A DNA stretch of 64,000 nt from Epiperipatus broadwayi (GCA_028023455.1 JAQFVV010006473.1:248001-312000); one strand, 5' to 3'; counted from the stretch's first letter, positions 12,650 through 26,179 are shown. Numbers and translations: made by a program. Notes: generated by a model not told the origin, from the sequence alone.

Positions 12650-14195
12650 TTTTTAAAAAAGATAATTAGTTAATCATTATCTATAAATCTATACTATGTG
12701 TTGATTAAAAGGAATATTAAGGAATGTAATTAAAAAAAACAAAAAGGGGAGAATATTTGGAATGTAGAAGATAATACTGCATTTTAATCATTTTATACTG
12801 TGATGCACTTAAGAGATACTAACATTTACATATAATATATTATGTCAGTTTTTATAATAATTTGTAATATATTAACATTATAAACAAACCATTATAGTCA
12901 AAACAAATGACTTATTTTAAGGTTTGCATTGCTTAAACAAAGGAGTATTTATAAGTGTGAAAAATAGTGCTGCATTAAATAAAATGCATAAGGAAACTGA
13001 AATAGATAATTAATAGTTTTAATGACTTACTTTGGTATTATTCCTACTATATGATTTATTCTGGGGACATTTGCATCTGGTAATATTTATTCAAAATTTT
13101 CTTTTATGATGTCATGGCTACAAAGAAACCTGGCATGACTAATCCTTGTCATACATCATTATAGAAGATATTAAATGGTTCAGTCTGCTGCAATGACTTT
13201 TTTACCCTCCACAATATAATACATCTTTCACATCATTTGTAAGTAATATAGTTTTATATTAAAAAATATACATTTATAGCTAAAACTTTATTGATGTTTT
13301 TTTTTTTTTTTAAAATATTTAAAATATGTAAAAACTTTGTTACAGCTCACCATTTAAAAATGTTTTAGTTTTCTCCATATTTCTTCATTTTCCATAATAA
13401 ATAATTTTCTCCATTATTGTAAATAAGATTTTTTTTATTGATTTGAGCTTGGTATTACATGCGCTGAATGCTTATTGGTGGTGCAAAGTGCCACATTATG
13501 TGGGGAGTGGAAGAATGGCTGTGAGATCACAAAGTGTCATAATAAAAATTTACAAAAAGTACCATATTAAAAAGTCACAACTACTTGTTTTTATTTAGTA
13601 TCATAATGTGTTTTTTCCTGTTTTCATACTGAAGGTATCTTTCCATTTGTTCACCTTTGAACTTTCATACTCTTGGTGATGTACGATTATAAGTTTGCAA
13701 TATCTTTAAAATAACATTTCTACATAATCTATGGACAAATTATATTGATTAAGTTTGTCTGCAAATTCCTTGGAGGTGTTATTTTAAACATATCCCAAAC
13801 TTAGAATATGTCACCAGAATAATAAATACCAAAGTACCATTTTACTGATCAAAAATTTTTTATAAAATAACTTTTTGTCTATTGCTTGACTTGATTTATT
13901 AAAGATGATTGTTTAATTTTTTTATGGCCATCATTGATGAAAATATGCTGTAAAAGGAAGGTATTTTCAAATAATAAAAAACTTTTTTGAATTATCAAAA
14001 ATCTGTTAATTCAGGAGAAGATGTGGAATTCTTAACGCAGATAAAACATTAAAAATAAATAAAAAGCTTCAGTCACATATAAACTATATCTATGTTAATT
14101 AGATTGTTTCTAAGTACACTCCTGTGAATATTTTTGAGTTACATAATTATAATGTTAGTTTGTATTATATTATGTTGAACCAATTTATTGCAAAT
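12650..14195. other. AT-rich DNA, no gene seen
   Basis: A somewhat GC-richer patch near 13445-13540 was read in all frames without a recognisable product or RNA fold. Confidence 0.45.
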
Positions 14196-14206
14196 TAAGT
14201 CTTTTT

Positions 14207-14315
14207 TTTATATGTCAAAGCATTGACCGGGAAATAAATCCAGGCCTAAAGACAGGCCCAGGCCCAGCTGCTTGGAAAGCAGCTACATTAACCACTAGGC
14301 CACCAACACTTGACA
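14207..14315 (-). mobile_element. Short tRNA-Gly-like SINE with target-site duplication
   Basis: Minus-strand reading begins near a tRNA-Gly(UCC)-like head: GTTGGTGGCCTAGTGGTTAA (A-box region), then an anticodon arm CTGCTTTCCAAGCAG with a TCC anticodon. The T-arm is degenerate (GGATTTATTTCCC). The variable region is expanded by GGGCCTGGGCCTG-type sequence. The body ends AATGCTTTGACAT followed by an A-rich tail. Direct repeats AAGTCTTTTT flank it (14197-14206 and 14316-14325), which fits LINE-mediated retroposition. At about 110 bp it is little more than a tRNA plus tail. The diverged T-arm and extra loop rule out a functional tRNA gene. Confidence 0.75.
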
Positions 14316-14329
14316 AAGTCTTTTTATTA

Positions 14330-15212
14330 ATTTATTATAAGTTTTTGAATACAATATTCATATTTTCACCACAATGCATCAGTGTGCTCTTATAAAACAG
14401 TGTGAAAATGACAAACCAATTTGGCGGCACTAGGAGAGGAAAATAATGATACCTAAAAGAATTTTCTTTTTTTAATTTAAAGTTAAACAACATTGACACA
14501 CCTATTATTTCAAATTCCACTGTATGTTTTATCCATGGTTTTAAAAATTATAATAAATCATACAAAAACAAACAAATTTTTTTAAAAAAATAATTTTCTA
14601 ATTTACATTATGTCTATTCTGTTCTACCTGCTGTGATCATAAAATGCCATATCATATCCCAAATAAATGGCTGATCTCTATATAGGCAAGCTATTTTTAA
14701 AATTATAGCTGTATCTTTTATATTTTATCTTACCAATTATCATCAAAACCATTTGAACAAGATTAGTAACTTTATTATTGTTGATGTATTAGTGTGTATC
14801 TCTAATTTAAAAAAAATATTAACATTAAAATTATTTTGACTTCGTAGCTAATTAGCTATTTTCTTTCAAAATATGCTTCAATTTTTATAAGATAAATATT
14901 CTATTCTATTTAAAATTAAATATTATTTGAATTTTCTTTTATTATTTAATAAAAATTCAGAATTATAATAATAAAAACAAATTCATTTTATATATTTATA
15001 ATTTTATTTCAACTTCGTTGTTTATCTATAATAACTTTGCATACTTATGTTAGTATGCCTGACAAAGTGTGTTTTTTTGTATCAGTAATTTTTTTTTTTG
15101 GCTTAGTGTACTTTTGGTACTGAGCATCATAATCATATATATACATATATATAATAAATAAAGTTTGATATCTGTATAAATTGTACTGTATTTTGATATA
15201 TATATTGATTTG

Positions 15213-15215
<3 letters not shown>
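14330..15215. other. AT-rich DNA, no gene seen
   Basis: Low-complexity sequence. The minus-strand frame at 14335-14520 is of random character. Confidence 0.5.
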
Positions 15216-15217
<2 letters not shown>

Positions 15218-15271
<54 letters not shown>

Positions 15272-15272
15272 A
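15218..15272. repeat. (CA)n(TA)n compound microsatellite
   Basis: A run of AC dinucleotides passes directly into AT dinucleotides. Open frames reading MCVCVC on the minus strand here are artefacts of the repeat. Confidence 0.97.
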
Positions 15273-15504
15273 AGGTTATTTGTTGTACAGAATTTATTTT
15301 TTTATTTATTGATGACTTAATGTGTATATTACATAATATTTAAATTTGCAATTTTTGATTATATATATATTTACATACTATATATAATGTATGCATGTTA
15401 AGATGTTTATTTTGTACAATATACATATATATTATGAAAATTATATAACATTCAGCACTATGTCATGGATGTAGCAATTCGACTATGTACTATTTACATA
15501 TAAA

Positions 15505-15590
15505 AGAATCTTAAGGCTTAGGTATTATGACATGCTCTATCATATCCTTGACCTGGATTCATGTCCTAGCTGGAATTTTAAACTTCTTTC
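15505..15590 (+). mobile_element. Possible tRNA-like SINE fragment
   Basis: An A-box-like TAAGGCTTAGGTATTATG (about 15511) precedes a B-box-like GACCTGGATTCATGTCC (about 15550-15566) at tRNA-like spacing. No tail or flanking duplication is evident. The assignment rests on box spacing only. Confidence 0.35.
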
Positions 15591-15956
15591 TGATCATATA
15601 CAAAAATAAGATTGTTTTCCAAATAGATGCCTTATAGTCAACACAACATCCAATAGCTATTTTTATTTAGAGAAAATCATTTAAGGCTAATATGGACTGG
15701 TTAAATGAGTATTTTTGACTGTTAATATATAAAAAAAACTGTTGTATTATAAAATGCCTATATTACTATGAGAAAGTGTCATATTCTTATAAGTATTGAG
15801 CCTATGATTATCTTTATCTTTTATCGCTTCAGACTATTTTGACTATGGAATAGCAACTTAAGCTTATTTAAAGTCCTCACTTAAAACATTTCCTAGTTAT
15901 ACTTCTACTGAAACTTCAAATCAAAAATATTACAGATGGATATGTTAGCCATTGCC

Positions 15957-16028
15957 CTATTATATCAATATATATATATATGAGTGTGTACTCTATTATA
16001 TCAATATATATATATATGAGTGTGTACT
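15957..16028. repeat. 36-bp tandem duplication
   Basis: Two adjacent, essentially identical 36-bp units, each containing 'ctattatatcaa', a short (TA)n and 'gagtgtgtact'. The identity suggests a recent slip or duplication. Confidence 0.9.
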
Positions 16029-16039
16029 CTACTTTTATT

Positions 16040-17810
16040 ATAAATGAAAGGTAATATGTGATTTTGTTTTCTTTTTAAAAAAGTTAAATAACCTGAATCC
16101 AAATTAATACTGTTCATGTAAGGTCTATAATTATTAAGAAAAAAAGTGAAGATAATTTATTTAGGTAATAAAATAGGTATTTGTAATTAACTATAATAAT
16201 AGCAATTTGTAACTGAATTATTTATAAATCTCTTCAAAATAAATATCCGGCATTTAAACAATCATTTGTAAACCTTTCTCTGAATAAATCCGGTCTTTTT
16301 ATAACTATATTCACAGAAAGTTTTAAGAATTTTAATAAATTAAAATGTATAAATTAAAAAATAATAATTAGCAAAAATAATAAATATTGATTATTTATAT
16401 TTTAATTACAAATAATTTGTATTTATATTTGTACACAAACCCTATTGCATATACATACACACAGGGTACGTTTGCAAATATGTATACACTGATATGTATA
16501 CACGTAGACATAAGTATGTGTTGTATATTATAAATTAACACATTCGGCCATAATGGTTTGAATATTTCAAGTTTTCAAAACGAGATTTTTTTAAATTATT
16601 GTTACTTCATTTTTATTAAATATGCAAAGTAATAATATAAGGCTAAAAGATTTTCAATACACCACTGCAGACAAAAAAAATTCATTAGCCTTTGCTCTGC
16701 AAAAAAAAAAAAAAAACCTGACGATATTTACTGTCCATTAATTTAATGACTTACTATAATAATTATAAATGAGCGAGTTAAAAAAAAATCCAAAGTTTAC
16801 TTGTGATTTGAAAAAGAGTATCAAGATATAAACATAATCCCAGGTTACTGATTTAGGGGGGGAAGGAGGGGAAAATACTTATCCAACAAAATTCAATTTA
16901 ATTTTATTAAACTTTTTTTTATTAATCTTATTTACTTTTAAATTTTCTTTGCTGGGCAGATTGCATTTCTTTAATAGTGCTTTATGTTTTCAAGTACAGT
17001 GAAACTACAATAATTTCTGCATTTTGTGCCAGTTCCCCCCTCCCAATGTGTATTGCATATAAGAACACAATTTCATGATAAGTTTTCAGTGAAATAGAAT
17101 ATGTGAAATTTATTGAACTACAAGTGTACAGTATATTTCAATATGCATACATACACACATAATATATATATATATAATAGACATATATAAATTAAATTAT
17201 AATATAAACAAAATAAAAAAAATGTAGTTATTAATAATAGAGAGAGCATGTTTACATATATACTTAGGGTGTATTCACTCAGAAAAAATAAAAACTTACT
17301 GTACTGTATCTTTTAAAAATAAAATGAATAGCAAAAATCTCAATAAACATTTAAATTAATTATGTTATAGGCAGTATCAACTTCTTTTATTATAGAAATG
17401 TAACAGCCATCTTACTATCAACAAATAATGTTCTCCCTAGTTGTTTTGATGTTTTTAAGTTTATATTGATTCCATGAATGTTCTAAAGCTCATAAAAGCT
17501 TTAATATTATGGTTGAAATATTTTATTATGCAATAACTATGAATGTTTTTAAATTTTGAAAAACTTTTAGCATTAGATTTAGAAACATTTTATTATACAA
17601 AATACTGAACATCAAAGTGAGAAAAAATAATAAAGCATATAATAACATATATATGTTTTCAGGATAAATTAAATAAATTAAGCTTCAAAATGTACCTATT
17701 ATAAATTTTTGATTATAAATAATCTCACTTTTATAATTAACAAATATGAAAGTTTAAATTGGAATTTATGAAATATGTCTCTATTAAATGTAAATAGGAA
17801 ATTTTTAAAA
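16040..17810. other. AT-rich DNA, no gene seen
   Basis: A guanine-rich spot (16855-16874: runs of 7, 2 and 4 G) stands out. No open frame or repeat family was recognised. Confidence 0.45.
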
Positions 17811-17814
17811 AAAG

Positions 17815-20113
17815 TGGTATTTGTTGATTAGACATACATGCCACATGATGGCATGACTTATGTACTAAAACACATAAAAAGGCCATTTATGCAACTGAAT
17901 ATATTTTTGTGACCATGTGTTACATGTATACAACAGTTCTGTTGTATTACACATTGCAGGCCATGTTGTCACATCACAGTAAATAATTTATGCAAATTCA
18001 CATACTTCACACTTTTTTATGGTGTCATGTGAGGGTGTGTGTCTTACCTTTAATCATTAATTATAAATAAAGTTTATTATTTTTTATATTGAAATCACAC
18101 GATTTGACCAAGCAATAATTATTGAGCATTTATATACTTCTGTACTCAAGTTTTAAGGTGGAAAACTTGTCAAAGAGTATGTCTGAACAATACTTTGAAG
18201 TAGGTAATGTGTCAAATAATGTATTCTTGATAACGTCAATGAGACAAAGAACATGTCACAGGAAAACCTAGACATTGTTCGATTCTTGCAATTAATGACC
18301 AGTTTGTTCAAGCTATATGTCTGATATATTACTGTAGCTGTGAACAGCTGATTTTTTAATGTATTTATCTTTATATCAAAAAAAAGAAACTGTAATAAGT
18401 GTTAAATTTGTTGATGCATACATTAATAATTAATGCTAGTATTAAGAAATTTAGCTAAGATTTGGAATGAACTACAAATGATATGCAACACATTGATTAT
18501 AATTTAATATATTTTAAATCTTAAATATAGATTAAATAAACATAAGTGCAATGAATGATACATGCAGGTGGGTAACAATGATGAGCAAGTTTGAGAAAAG
18601 AATCTCATCTGATGCACTATAATTTAAAAGAGCTTATTACAAATTTAATAATCTATGGTCTATTTGTGCCTTATTTTACTATGCCCTCCCTATTATGCTT
18701 GCAATGGTTAAGTTGGTACAAGAATGAGATCATTAAATAATATTTAATGAGCTGCAATAGGCTCTCTCTTTTCAGATTATGTATGTACAAAACCAGACTA
18801 CATATTCAGATCAATGCTGAAATCTTATTACATTCACCTCCCCCTCAAATTTTATTCATAGAATCAATATCCATTCTGAACTGGATATAGCATAAATTAT
18901 AAAGTAAACATAAATAAAAAAATATTAGCAAGTAATAGAATAATAACTAAATAAGTTATTATTTAGCAACTGTTTAGAGTTTTAGAATTTAATTTAAGAA
19001 ATAGGCAAGTTTTTATTTTTAAAATACATTTAAAATTTTAATCCCCAAGTTTCATTAATTGCTTACAGATGGTTTTTCAAGAATGTACAACTTTTTTATA
19101 AAAACAGATAACTTTTTTTAAAAGAGTTTAAGTTTGTAAACATTTTATTATATATGTGTGTGAGTCTATCCCAGGAATTGAAATTTATATACCAATGCAT
19201 TTAAATAAAGAGTTTTTAACTGATAATATTTCAAATTTATATTAATTTAAAAGAGTTGTAATGCTTTTTTAAATCTATTGCATTACAGCTTCTCTCTCTC
19301 TCTCTCACATATATATAAGTTGTCACACACATATAATAATATTCACACAACTTAATTATATCATTTTATTAATTTTAAATTTATAACTGCGTATACATCA
19401 TACACCTACAGACATTAATATATTAAATGTGCGCACATATCCACACATACACATAAGTATATGTTATTACATATCAAAATAAATTATTCTGATTATATAC
19501 ATGGACTGTGAAGGTTAGAACTGTTGGAAAAGATACTAAGTACTATGGAACATAGTAGATGAAATGGGATGATGGCTAAATAATACTGTTTCAAGTGGAA
19601 CCAAAAAAAAGCATAATATGTTTTAAATTTGTTGATGTTGTCTTAAAAAAACCAAAGTGCAAACAGAAAAAAAAGCATAATAAGTTTTAAATTTGTTTAT
19701 GTTATTTAAAAAAAATGTGAAACAAAAAAAAAGTGTTATTTTTTAAACAAAAATAGGAAACCAAAAATACAACCATAATAAGTTGAAAATTTGTTGATGA
19801 TAATAAGAAATGCATACTAAGTTTTACATTTAAAAAGAAAAGATCCCCCCCCCCCAAAAAAAAAAATGTAATAAGTTGTACATTTGTTGATGCTAATAAA
19901 AAAAGGCCTTTAAACATTACAAATTCTGTGTTTGACTTTTTTTGTTTTAAATTTGTTTAGGTTAATAAAAAAATAATTAAAAAGTACAAATTCTATGGTT
20001 TTTTTATAAGAAAGAAAATCCAAAAAAAATATGGCCTGGGAAGGTTCATATTTTATAGTTTTTGTGTAGCAACAATGCCATCATGTGGCATGTGTGTCTA
20101 ATCAACTATTACC
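17815..20113. mobile_element. Putative 2.3-kb element with terminal inverted repeats
   Basis: Positions 17815-17857 and 20071-20113 are imperfect reverse complements over about 43 bp. The shared core is GTTGATTAGACA and CATGCCACATGATGGCAT. The flanks beyond them do not match. The interior lacks a readable transposase. A minisatellite fills 19600-19990. This fits a non-autonomous DNA transposon. Two independent short insertions in opposite orientation would look the same. Confidence 0.5.
19600..19990. repeat. Degenerate A-rich minisatellite
   Basis: Five to six imperfect units of about 65-75 bp share a 'cataataagttttaaatttg' block followed by 'ttgatgttaataaaaaa'. Blocks start near 19612, 19676, 19780, 19868 and 19945. 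Poly-C and poly-A runs sit near 19846-19866. Confidence 0.6.
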
Positions 20114-20641
20114 AAAAAAGCAAAAGACAAATATTTTTTACCTACAAGATAAAGTCTAAAAATATACTAGATTAATTAAAACATTTCCCAGATATTTTAC
20201 TTTAATGCAAATAAATAATACTTATTAATCAAAAACTAAAATATTAAAAATATAAATAATAATTTTTTGTAAATATTTATTATAGTAAAAATATTTAAAA
20301 CAAATATAATCTGATGTTATTAATAAAAAAATTTAACTTTAAAAACAAGTGATTTAAAAAAAAAGTTAAAGGTTTATATAAAAACAGACTAATATCTTAT
20401 TACCACTCCTCCTGATCTGTTAGATGAATGCACATATCGATCATAAAGAATGAGAACTTGCAAAGGCATCCAACAAATGATGAAAATAATGATGACAACG
20501 ATAACCATTTTTATTACCTAAGAAAAATATAAAATAAACAAAAACGATATATATAAAAGACAACAAATTAGTTGTAATATTTTTAAAATTAATATTACTT
20601 ATATATTATTAAAAACCTAAAACTAAACTAGTCAGTAAAAT

Positions 20642-20874
20642 AATAAAAATTACCCCAAATTCACAACTAAATCAGACTAGACAAAAAATAAATTCTAAAA
20701 CACAACCAATAGTTTCATGCTACAAGCAGAATTCTCAAGCATAAAGGACTCAAAAATAACAACAAATTTATCTTTTACACTTGAAAAGTCTTCTGGTAAA
20801 AGTGAAATCATTGATTGCATTTTAAAGTTTATTTTATTGGCTAATCCAGTTTAGTTATGAATTAGGAGAAATTT

Positions 20875-20880
<6 letters not shown>
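20642..20880. mobile_element. Foldback element of the 10.3-kb family
   Basis: Ends at 20642-20680 and 20841-20880 are reverse complements, sharing 'caaattcacaactaaatc' and its diverged complement. The right end runs directly into (TA)n at 20876. On the minus strand the interior has a TTGAGAA..CTGC..GCATGAAAC block. It is loosely similar to an eroded hammerhead core (CTGANGA and GAAA around a small stem), but the match is poor. Confidence 0.6.

Positions 20881-20954
<74 letters not shown>
20876..20954. repeat. (TA)n microsatellite
   Basis: About 80 bp of alternating T and A abutting the end of the foldback element at 20642-20880. Confidence 0.98.
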
Positions 20955-20957
<3 letters not shown>

Positions 20958-20959
20958 GA

Positions 20960-23900
20960 CCTTTTATTTAGGTCCCTAAATTAATAATTCCAAAATTTTA
21001 AATGATAATATATCTGGTGTTAAAATTTTACAAAAGTGTTCTTCAATAGAGATTGTTTTGAATGTACTGGGAAATTTGCTTTAGTAGAGATAAGATTTCA
21101 AATGCAGTCTAGGCTCTGACTAGACTAAAATAATAATTTAAAAATATTATTATTATTTGGTAGATAAATACATTGCTATTTTATTAGTTTTGAATAGCAA
21201 TTGAAAGAAATAATTAATTAAATCAAATTGTTAAAGTCTTGTAAAATAAATCATTATAGTAAATTATTTAAGCATATTTTTTTAGTACTAAACATAAAGC
21301 TGTCTTAAATAATAATGAATAGTTATTATAAATGAAGCCAGAGGGGGTAATACTAATTATGCATACCAAAATTATTGGCTTAAATTCACTCCCAGAATGC
21401 ATTATAATAAAAGCTATATATGTTCTAACATAGCTGTAGGGGGGGTGGACTAATTAAGAAAAACAAGAACCAAGTAAACACAAACCTCAGCTCTGATTTA
21501 AAATAAGAAAAAAAAATTAAAAATCAGCAAAATTCTGAAATCTAATTGTATGGAAGTAGATTACCTTGCTATCTAAAAATGTTTGAATAAGAAATCTTAA
21601 AATCTTGCTATCATTTTAAGCCATTTCCACGACTGCACATTTCCTAGGATTCATACTGGAGAAGGAAATTAAAACCATGGAGATAAGTTTTTATTTGAAT
21701 AAGTACTGCTTTAAACCCAGGAAATTTCAAGAAGAAGTAAGCTTTTGCTTTTGTATTATTCATATATTTAAAATTTCTTCTTTAAAATTAATGCACAAAT
21801 TATTTAGTCATAAACTAAAAAGTTGATAATGTTTATGTTTTCGTGCCATTAGTAAATTATAGAGCAAAACAGATGTTCGTTTGAAAATCATAATTGTAAG
21901 AAAATAAATTCAAAATAGTTTTAAAAAGAAATTTCAGAAGATATTAGAAATAAAATTAAAAGTCATTTTATATCATATAATGTTAATAAAGTTTAAACAA
22001 ATAATTGCGTGATTTTATTCTCAATTCTCATCTGCCTATTTTCATCGCGCCAACTTTGTGTAATGTTAAAAAGTTAAATGATTACAGATTCATTAAAATG
22101 TTGAAAATGTCATAGTGATAATTGAATAAATTCATTCTAATATTAAGAATCACATCATATTTTACCAATAAGAATGGAATTAAATAAATATTTACTTGTA
22201 AATTTTTATTAAGAAATATCGTCGTTACAATAATGTTTACAATGTTGGAATATACTCTGGCTGCTTAAATATTGCTACACATATATGGATTGCCATGCTG
22301 AGAGGAATAAAATTCACAAAGAGTTTTAAAAGTAAAAATAAAAATATTAAATGTAATAAAATTCCACTAATTTTTCAAGGAAAATTATCTTGATTTTAAA
22401 TGTAGTAAATGATTCATGTTATACTTCCTTTTTAAATGCTTACAGAATAAATTAATAAAGCTCTTGAAAAAGTTGTTTTTGAAGATTACAATAACTTAAA
22501 TAATTATTCAAGCAAAGTATCTCCAAAAAAATGGATAGACTAACTTTAATCACGATACACTTGGGAATGGAAAGTTTAATTGCCTCGTTAATTATCAGTA
22601 TATAAACCATTAAATAATTTTGCTTGTGAATAAGTATTGAATGTTGCTCATTATACATACAACAGGAATAAAATATCTGCATTATCTGGAATGTTTGCTA
22701 ATCACAATATTCATTCTTGAGAATTGTTTTTATTGTTTTAATTTACCACAATGGAATAACGTGGATGAAGCGGATAAAAAGTTAATGGATAAAAATGTAC
22801 ACTTATTTTGTTTATATAATTGCTGTTATGTATATCACCTATGTAATGTGTTGTTTGGGAAATTTATTTTAAATATATACATTTTATGATGGCATGAATA
22901 TATTGGGTTAAAGAAAAAGGAAAAAGATGTGCAAAATATATACATCTATTATAGGTATTTTTTTTTTTTTTAGTTAAGAGAAAAATGGAAAATATATATA
23001 TCGTTTATTTAGAGAGAGTTATAAAATATTTACTTCTCTCATAGTTTAAAACTAATTGTAAGGTATATTAATAAAGAGGTAAATGTACAGACATTTTATC
23101 AAAAATATCTATATTGGCATGACTGAATTATTTTCTGATATAAAAGAAAATTTGATATAAACCTTTTTCATCTTATAATTTGCTATAGAAGTGACTGTGT
23201 CCACTTTGAATACAAATACAGGTTTGATCTTTATTGTTTAAATCCATTGTGCTCTCTTTAATAAAAATATAGTTGTCATTATAAAATGATTAACGATCAT
23301 TGGTCATAGGTATTTTGATTTGGCTGTTAATACATTAATGAGTTTACATTATAAAATGGAATATGTAGATTTTCACTGTTATTGTTGGTATTGTTTTTAT
23401 CTTGCTATAATTTGAGAATGACTAGTGACAGTTTTTAGTTAATGGGATGTTCCAATTGAATGGCATCCAATATATTAATATTTATATGGAGCATAGGCTG
23501 ATGGAGTCACCTATGGCTAATTTCATGAGAGAAAAGATGGATAGAATCTGAGCAGTAATTAATGCTCATTAGTATAAATAATCCTAAAAAGAAAGGATAT
23601 CTATGGTTTGAATTCTAGTCTTTTCATGGTGAGGCAAGGCCCACACATGTACGTATACCCATAGAGAGGTATAGAATCAGCCATATATTATTATACAACT
23701 GTCATGTTGTTTTATAAAGTCTCCCATCTTAGTGTTAAATTCCTCATGATAATATAGAGATAGTTTTTCCACCATGTATGGTGAAGTATAATAGGTCCAG
23801 ATCATATAGCAAGTATAAAATAATATTAAATTTAGGAATACTCATCTAGCATAGTGTTTTCTTAATCGAAATAGTGTTTATGATGTTGTGGGATCATCAT

Positions 23901-25970
23901 CAGATGTTGACAGACCAAACCAGGATTTATTAATGATGGTAGAAAATGTTAAATGTAAAAGTAAGAGATGCACATTAGCAGAATGGATTCATTTTTATCA
24001 AATAATGATGTGACAATAAAATTGTAAGATCAGTTACATATTCAAGGGTTGAGCTGTGGACATAGGTAATGCTTAATGAGATCTAGGTGTCTTTGACTTT
24101 TGAATGTTTAATCATATTCATTTAATGCACTAAACTTATTCATTTCAAACGTAAATAAGTTAGTAATTGCACAGAATGTGATAATTGCCCTTATCATATT
24201 CTGATAAAAGATAGGGCTTTGGGATAATGCAATACTTTATAATGTTGGAATTCTAAATTTAAACTTTGTGCATATCCTAGAGTTCTAAATATACTGCTAT
24301 TATGTAATTTAAGTGCTAGTGCAGCTTAAATAGGTTTTATCATCTGATTCTTAAAAATCTTCCAAAGAGCAACAAATGATATTTTGAACATTATTTTCTA
24401 CTTGGTTGTATCATTTGCTGAGTATATGGTCAAGGGGATAATAAGTATTTGTCCCATCCATAAATTATTTCAATAGATTAGTTTTATTTCATGCCATATC
24501 TGTGAATTAAAAATTTGTACATAGTGTAAAATAAAGTTTGTTATATTTAAAAATTTATGTAGTTGCATGTAGTCTTATTGCTAATTACCACATCTATACA
24601 CTATTATTGTTATTGCTATCAACCTACCAGAAGATTATAATTGAAATCATCATCAACCAATATAGTACTATTAACAATATTATGCTGTATCATAATAATT
24701 TTGGTAAGTCTTGTGATTTATTGGTACATCTAATGCATTATCACACAATAATCAAAATGTTAATAACTTGTAGTACAGATTGTTTTAAGTAATATATTAA
24801 AATATAAACATAATATTGATTTAATTGATTTAGTTAAATCCACAGAGCTGTCATTCACTGATCTTGATCACATGGTTTATAATTGTTTAAGAAAAGGAAT
24901 TTGGTAAGTTATTGTTTTTAAGTATTAAAAAGTCATTTCCATTCATAAATTTTTAAGGTTTATGTTAGTTATAAAGTTTATGGGTAATTGCTAAATATAA
25001 TTCTTAAATTGAGTTTATATTGAGAGCTATTATGTGCATTATGTTTGGGTAGTGGTAAAATCCCTCTTACTGACCCAAATATATTTTGTATAATGATTTT
25101 AGTGTTTGAACCCTGAGAAGAATTAGTTGCTAAATTTCAAGATAAAATTTAAATTTGTAATGAAATTTATATTTAGTCAATTGTTATAGTTAGACTTAAA
25201 ATAGATTACTTTCATTGTTTTATGAAAGTTAGCTAAGCTTTAATATGTAAATTACTTATTTTGGCATAAAATGTATAGTTTGTTTTAACTTCATGATAAT
25301 ATTCTGGTTGTGTCAAGCTTGAAATCCCTACTTTTATCACTTAATACTATATTAGTTTATAGTTTAAGGTTTCAGTCTCCATTATTGACAGTGTTCTTCA
25401 ATTTCATCTTGATCAATTCTTTTATTTATTCATTCTCATTTGACATTAATTCATTATCATAATTGATTAATCCTACATTAACTTTTATTCTTTTATCATC
25501 TTCACTATTCATTAATTATTATTCTATCATCCTCTTAATCATTTATTATTCTCATACATATTCATTCTTTTCTCTTTACTCTTAGAGTCCTTTCATTCCA
25601 CTATTCCATTATTACTTCCTTCCATCATCCATTTAGTCATCTACATCATAATTTACTTGTCATTTCATCTATAAGTTTAATTTCATAATCATTCCAAACA
25701 TATCATTATTAGTTATCTTGTTAATTTGCTGAATATCAAAGTTAACTCATCACCATTTGTTTGTGTGGATTTCAGGGCAGGTTTGACCAGAAGTTATTAT
25801 CTTTATTAGTCGCCTTGTGATCTTCTTTAGATCGACAGTTTCATGCTAGTTTTATTCAATCCAAGAATCATTTTGTTAATTTTGCATTTTTGTTTCTTCA
25901 TGCTTATATTCTTGATCGTGTGAGTACGTTAGGTTCCATAAGAGAATTTAATCACTAAAATGTGCAGTAT
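20960..25970. other. AT-rich DNA, no gene seen
   Basis: Frames at 22452-22682, 22641-22889 and 24538-24792 are I/L/Y/C-rich and unlike any family I know. A short RIHTGE-coding patch at about 21650 may be a zinc-finger linker relic. A hammerhead-like relic is noted at about 23883-23905. A TC-rich stretch with repeated TCATTCAT lies at 25420-25700. Confidence 0.4.
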
Positions 25971-25978
25971 GATTCGTT

Positions 25979-26175
25979 GATGACCAGCTAGATCAGGAAG
26001 TTAAGTTACAGATGCGATTATGGTGCTTGCCAATGTGACATGACTGTTTAGTAGATGAAGGCTGACTGTTGCCAGGTTACAGTTGCGGTTATGCTGAACA
26101 ATGTGGATGGCACGATGATTGGCTGTAGCTAGGGCACAGTAGTGATTATGGTGCTTAAAACGTGATATGATTCAT
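25979..26175. repeat. ~65-bp minisatellite, three diverged units
   Basis: Each unit contains a 'gatgaccagct'/'gaaggctgact'/'gattggctgta' start. A 'ggttacagttgcggttatg.tg' middle and 'aatgtga.atgattga' end follow. Middles lie near 26010, 26077 and 26135. The stretch is more GC-rich than its surroundings. No coding frame runs through it. Confidence 0.55.
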
Positions 26176-26179
26176 GAAA

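Noticed and set aside
14207-14315. Functional tRNA-Gly gene
   Set aside because: The T-arm is diverged, the variable region is expanded, and there is an A tail with target duplication. It is a SINE.
15045-15254. Minus-strand frames starting MCVCVCVC
   Set aside because: Translation of (CA)n. No further support.
16855-16874. G-quadruplex at the guanine-rich spot
   Set aside because: Lacks four separate runs of three or more G with normal loops.
18095-18330. Mariner-like transposase relic inside the 2.3-kb element (FDQAIIIEHLY stretch)
   Set aside because: Only about a dozen residues are suggestive, followed by stops in all frames. No DD(D/E) motif could be found.
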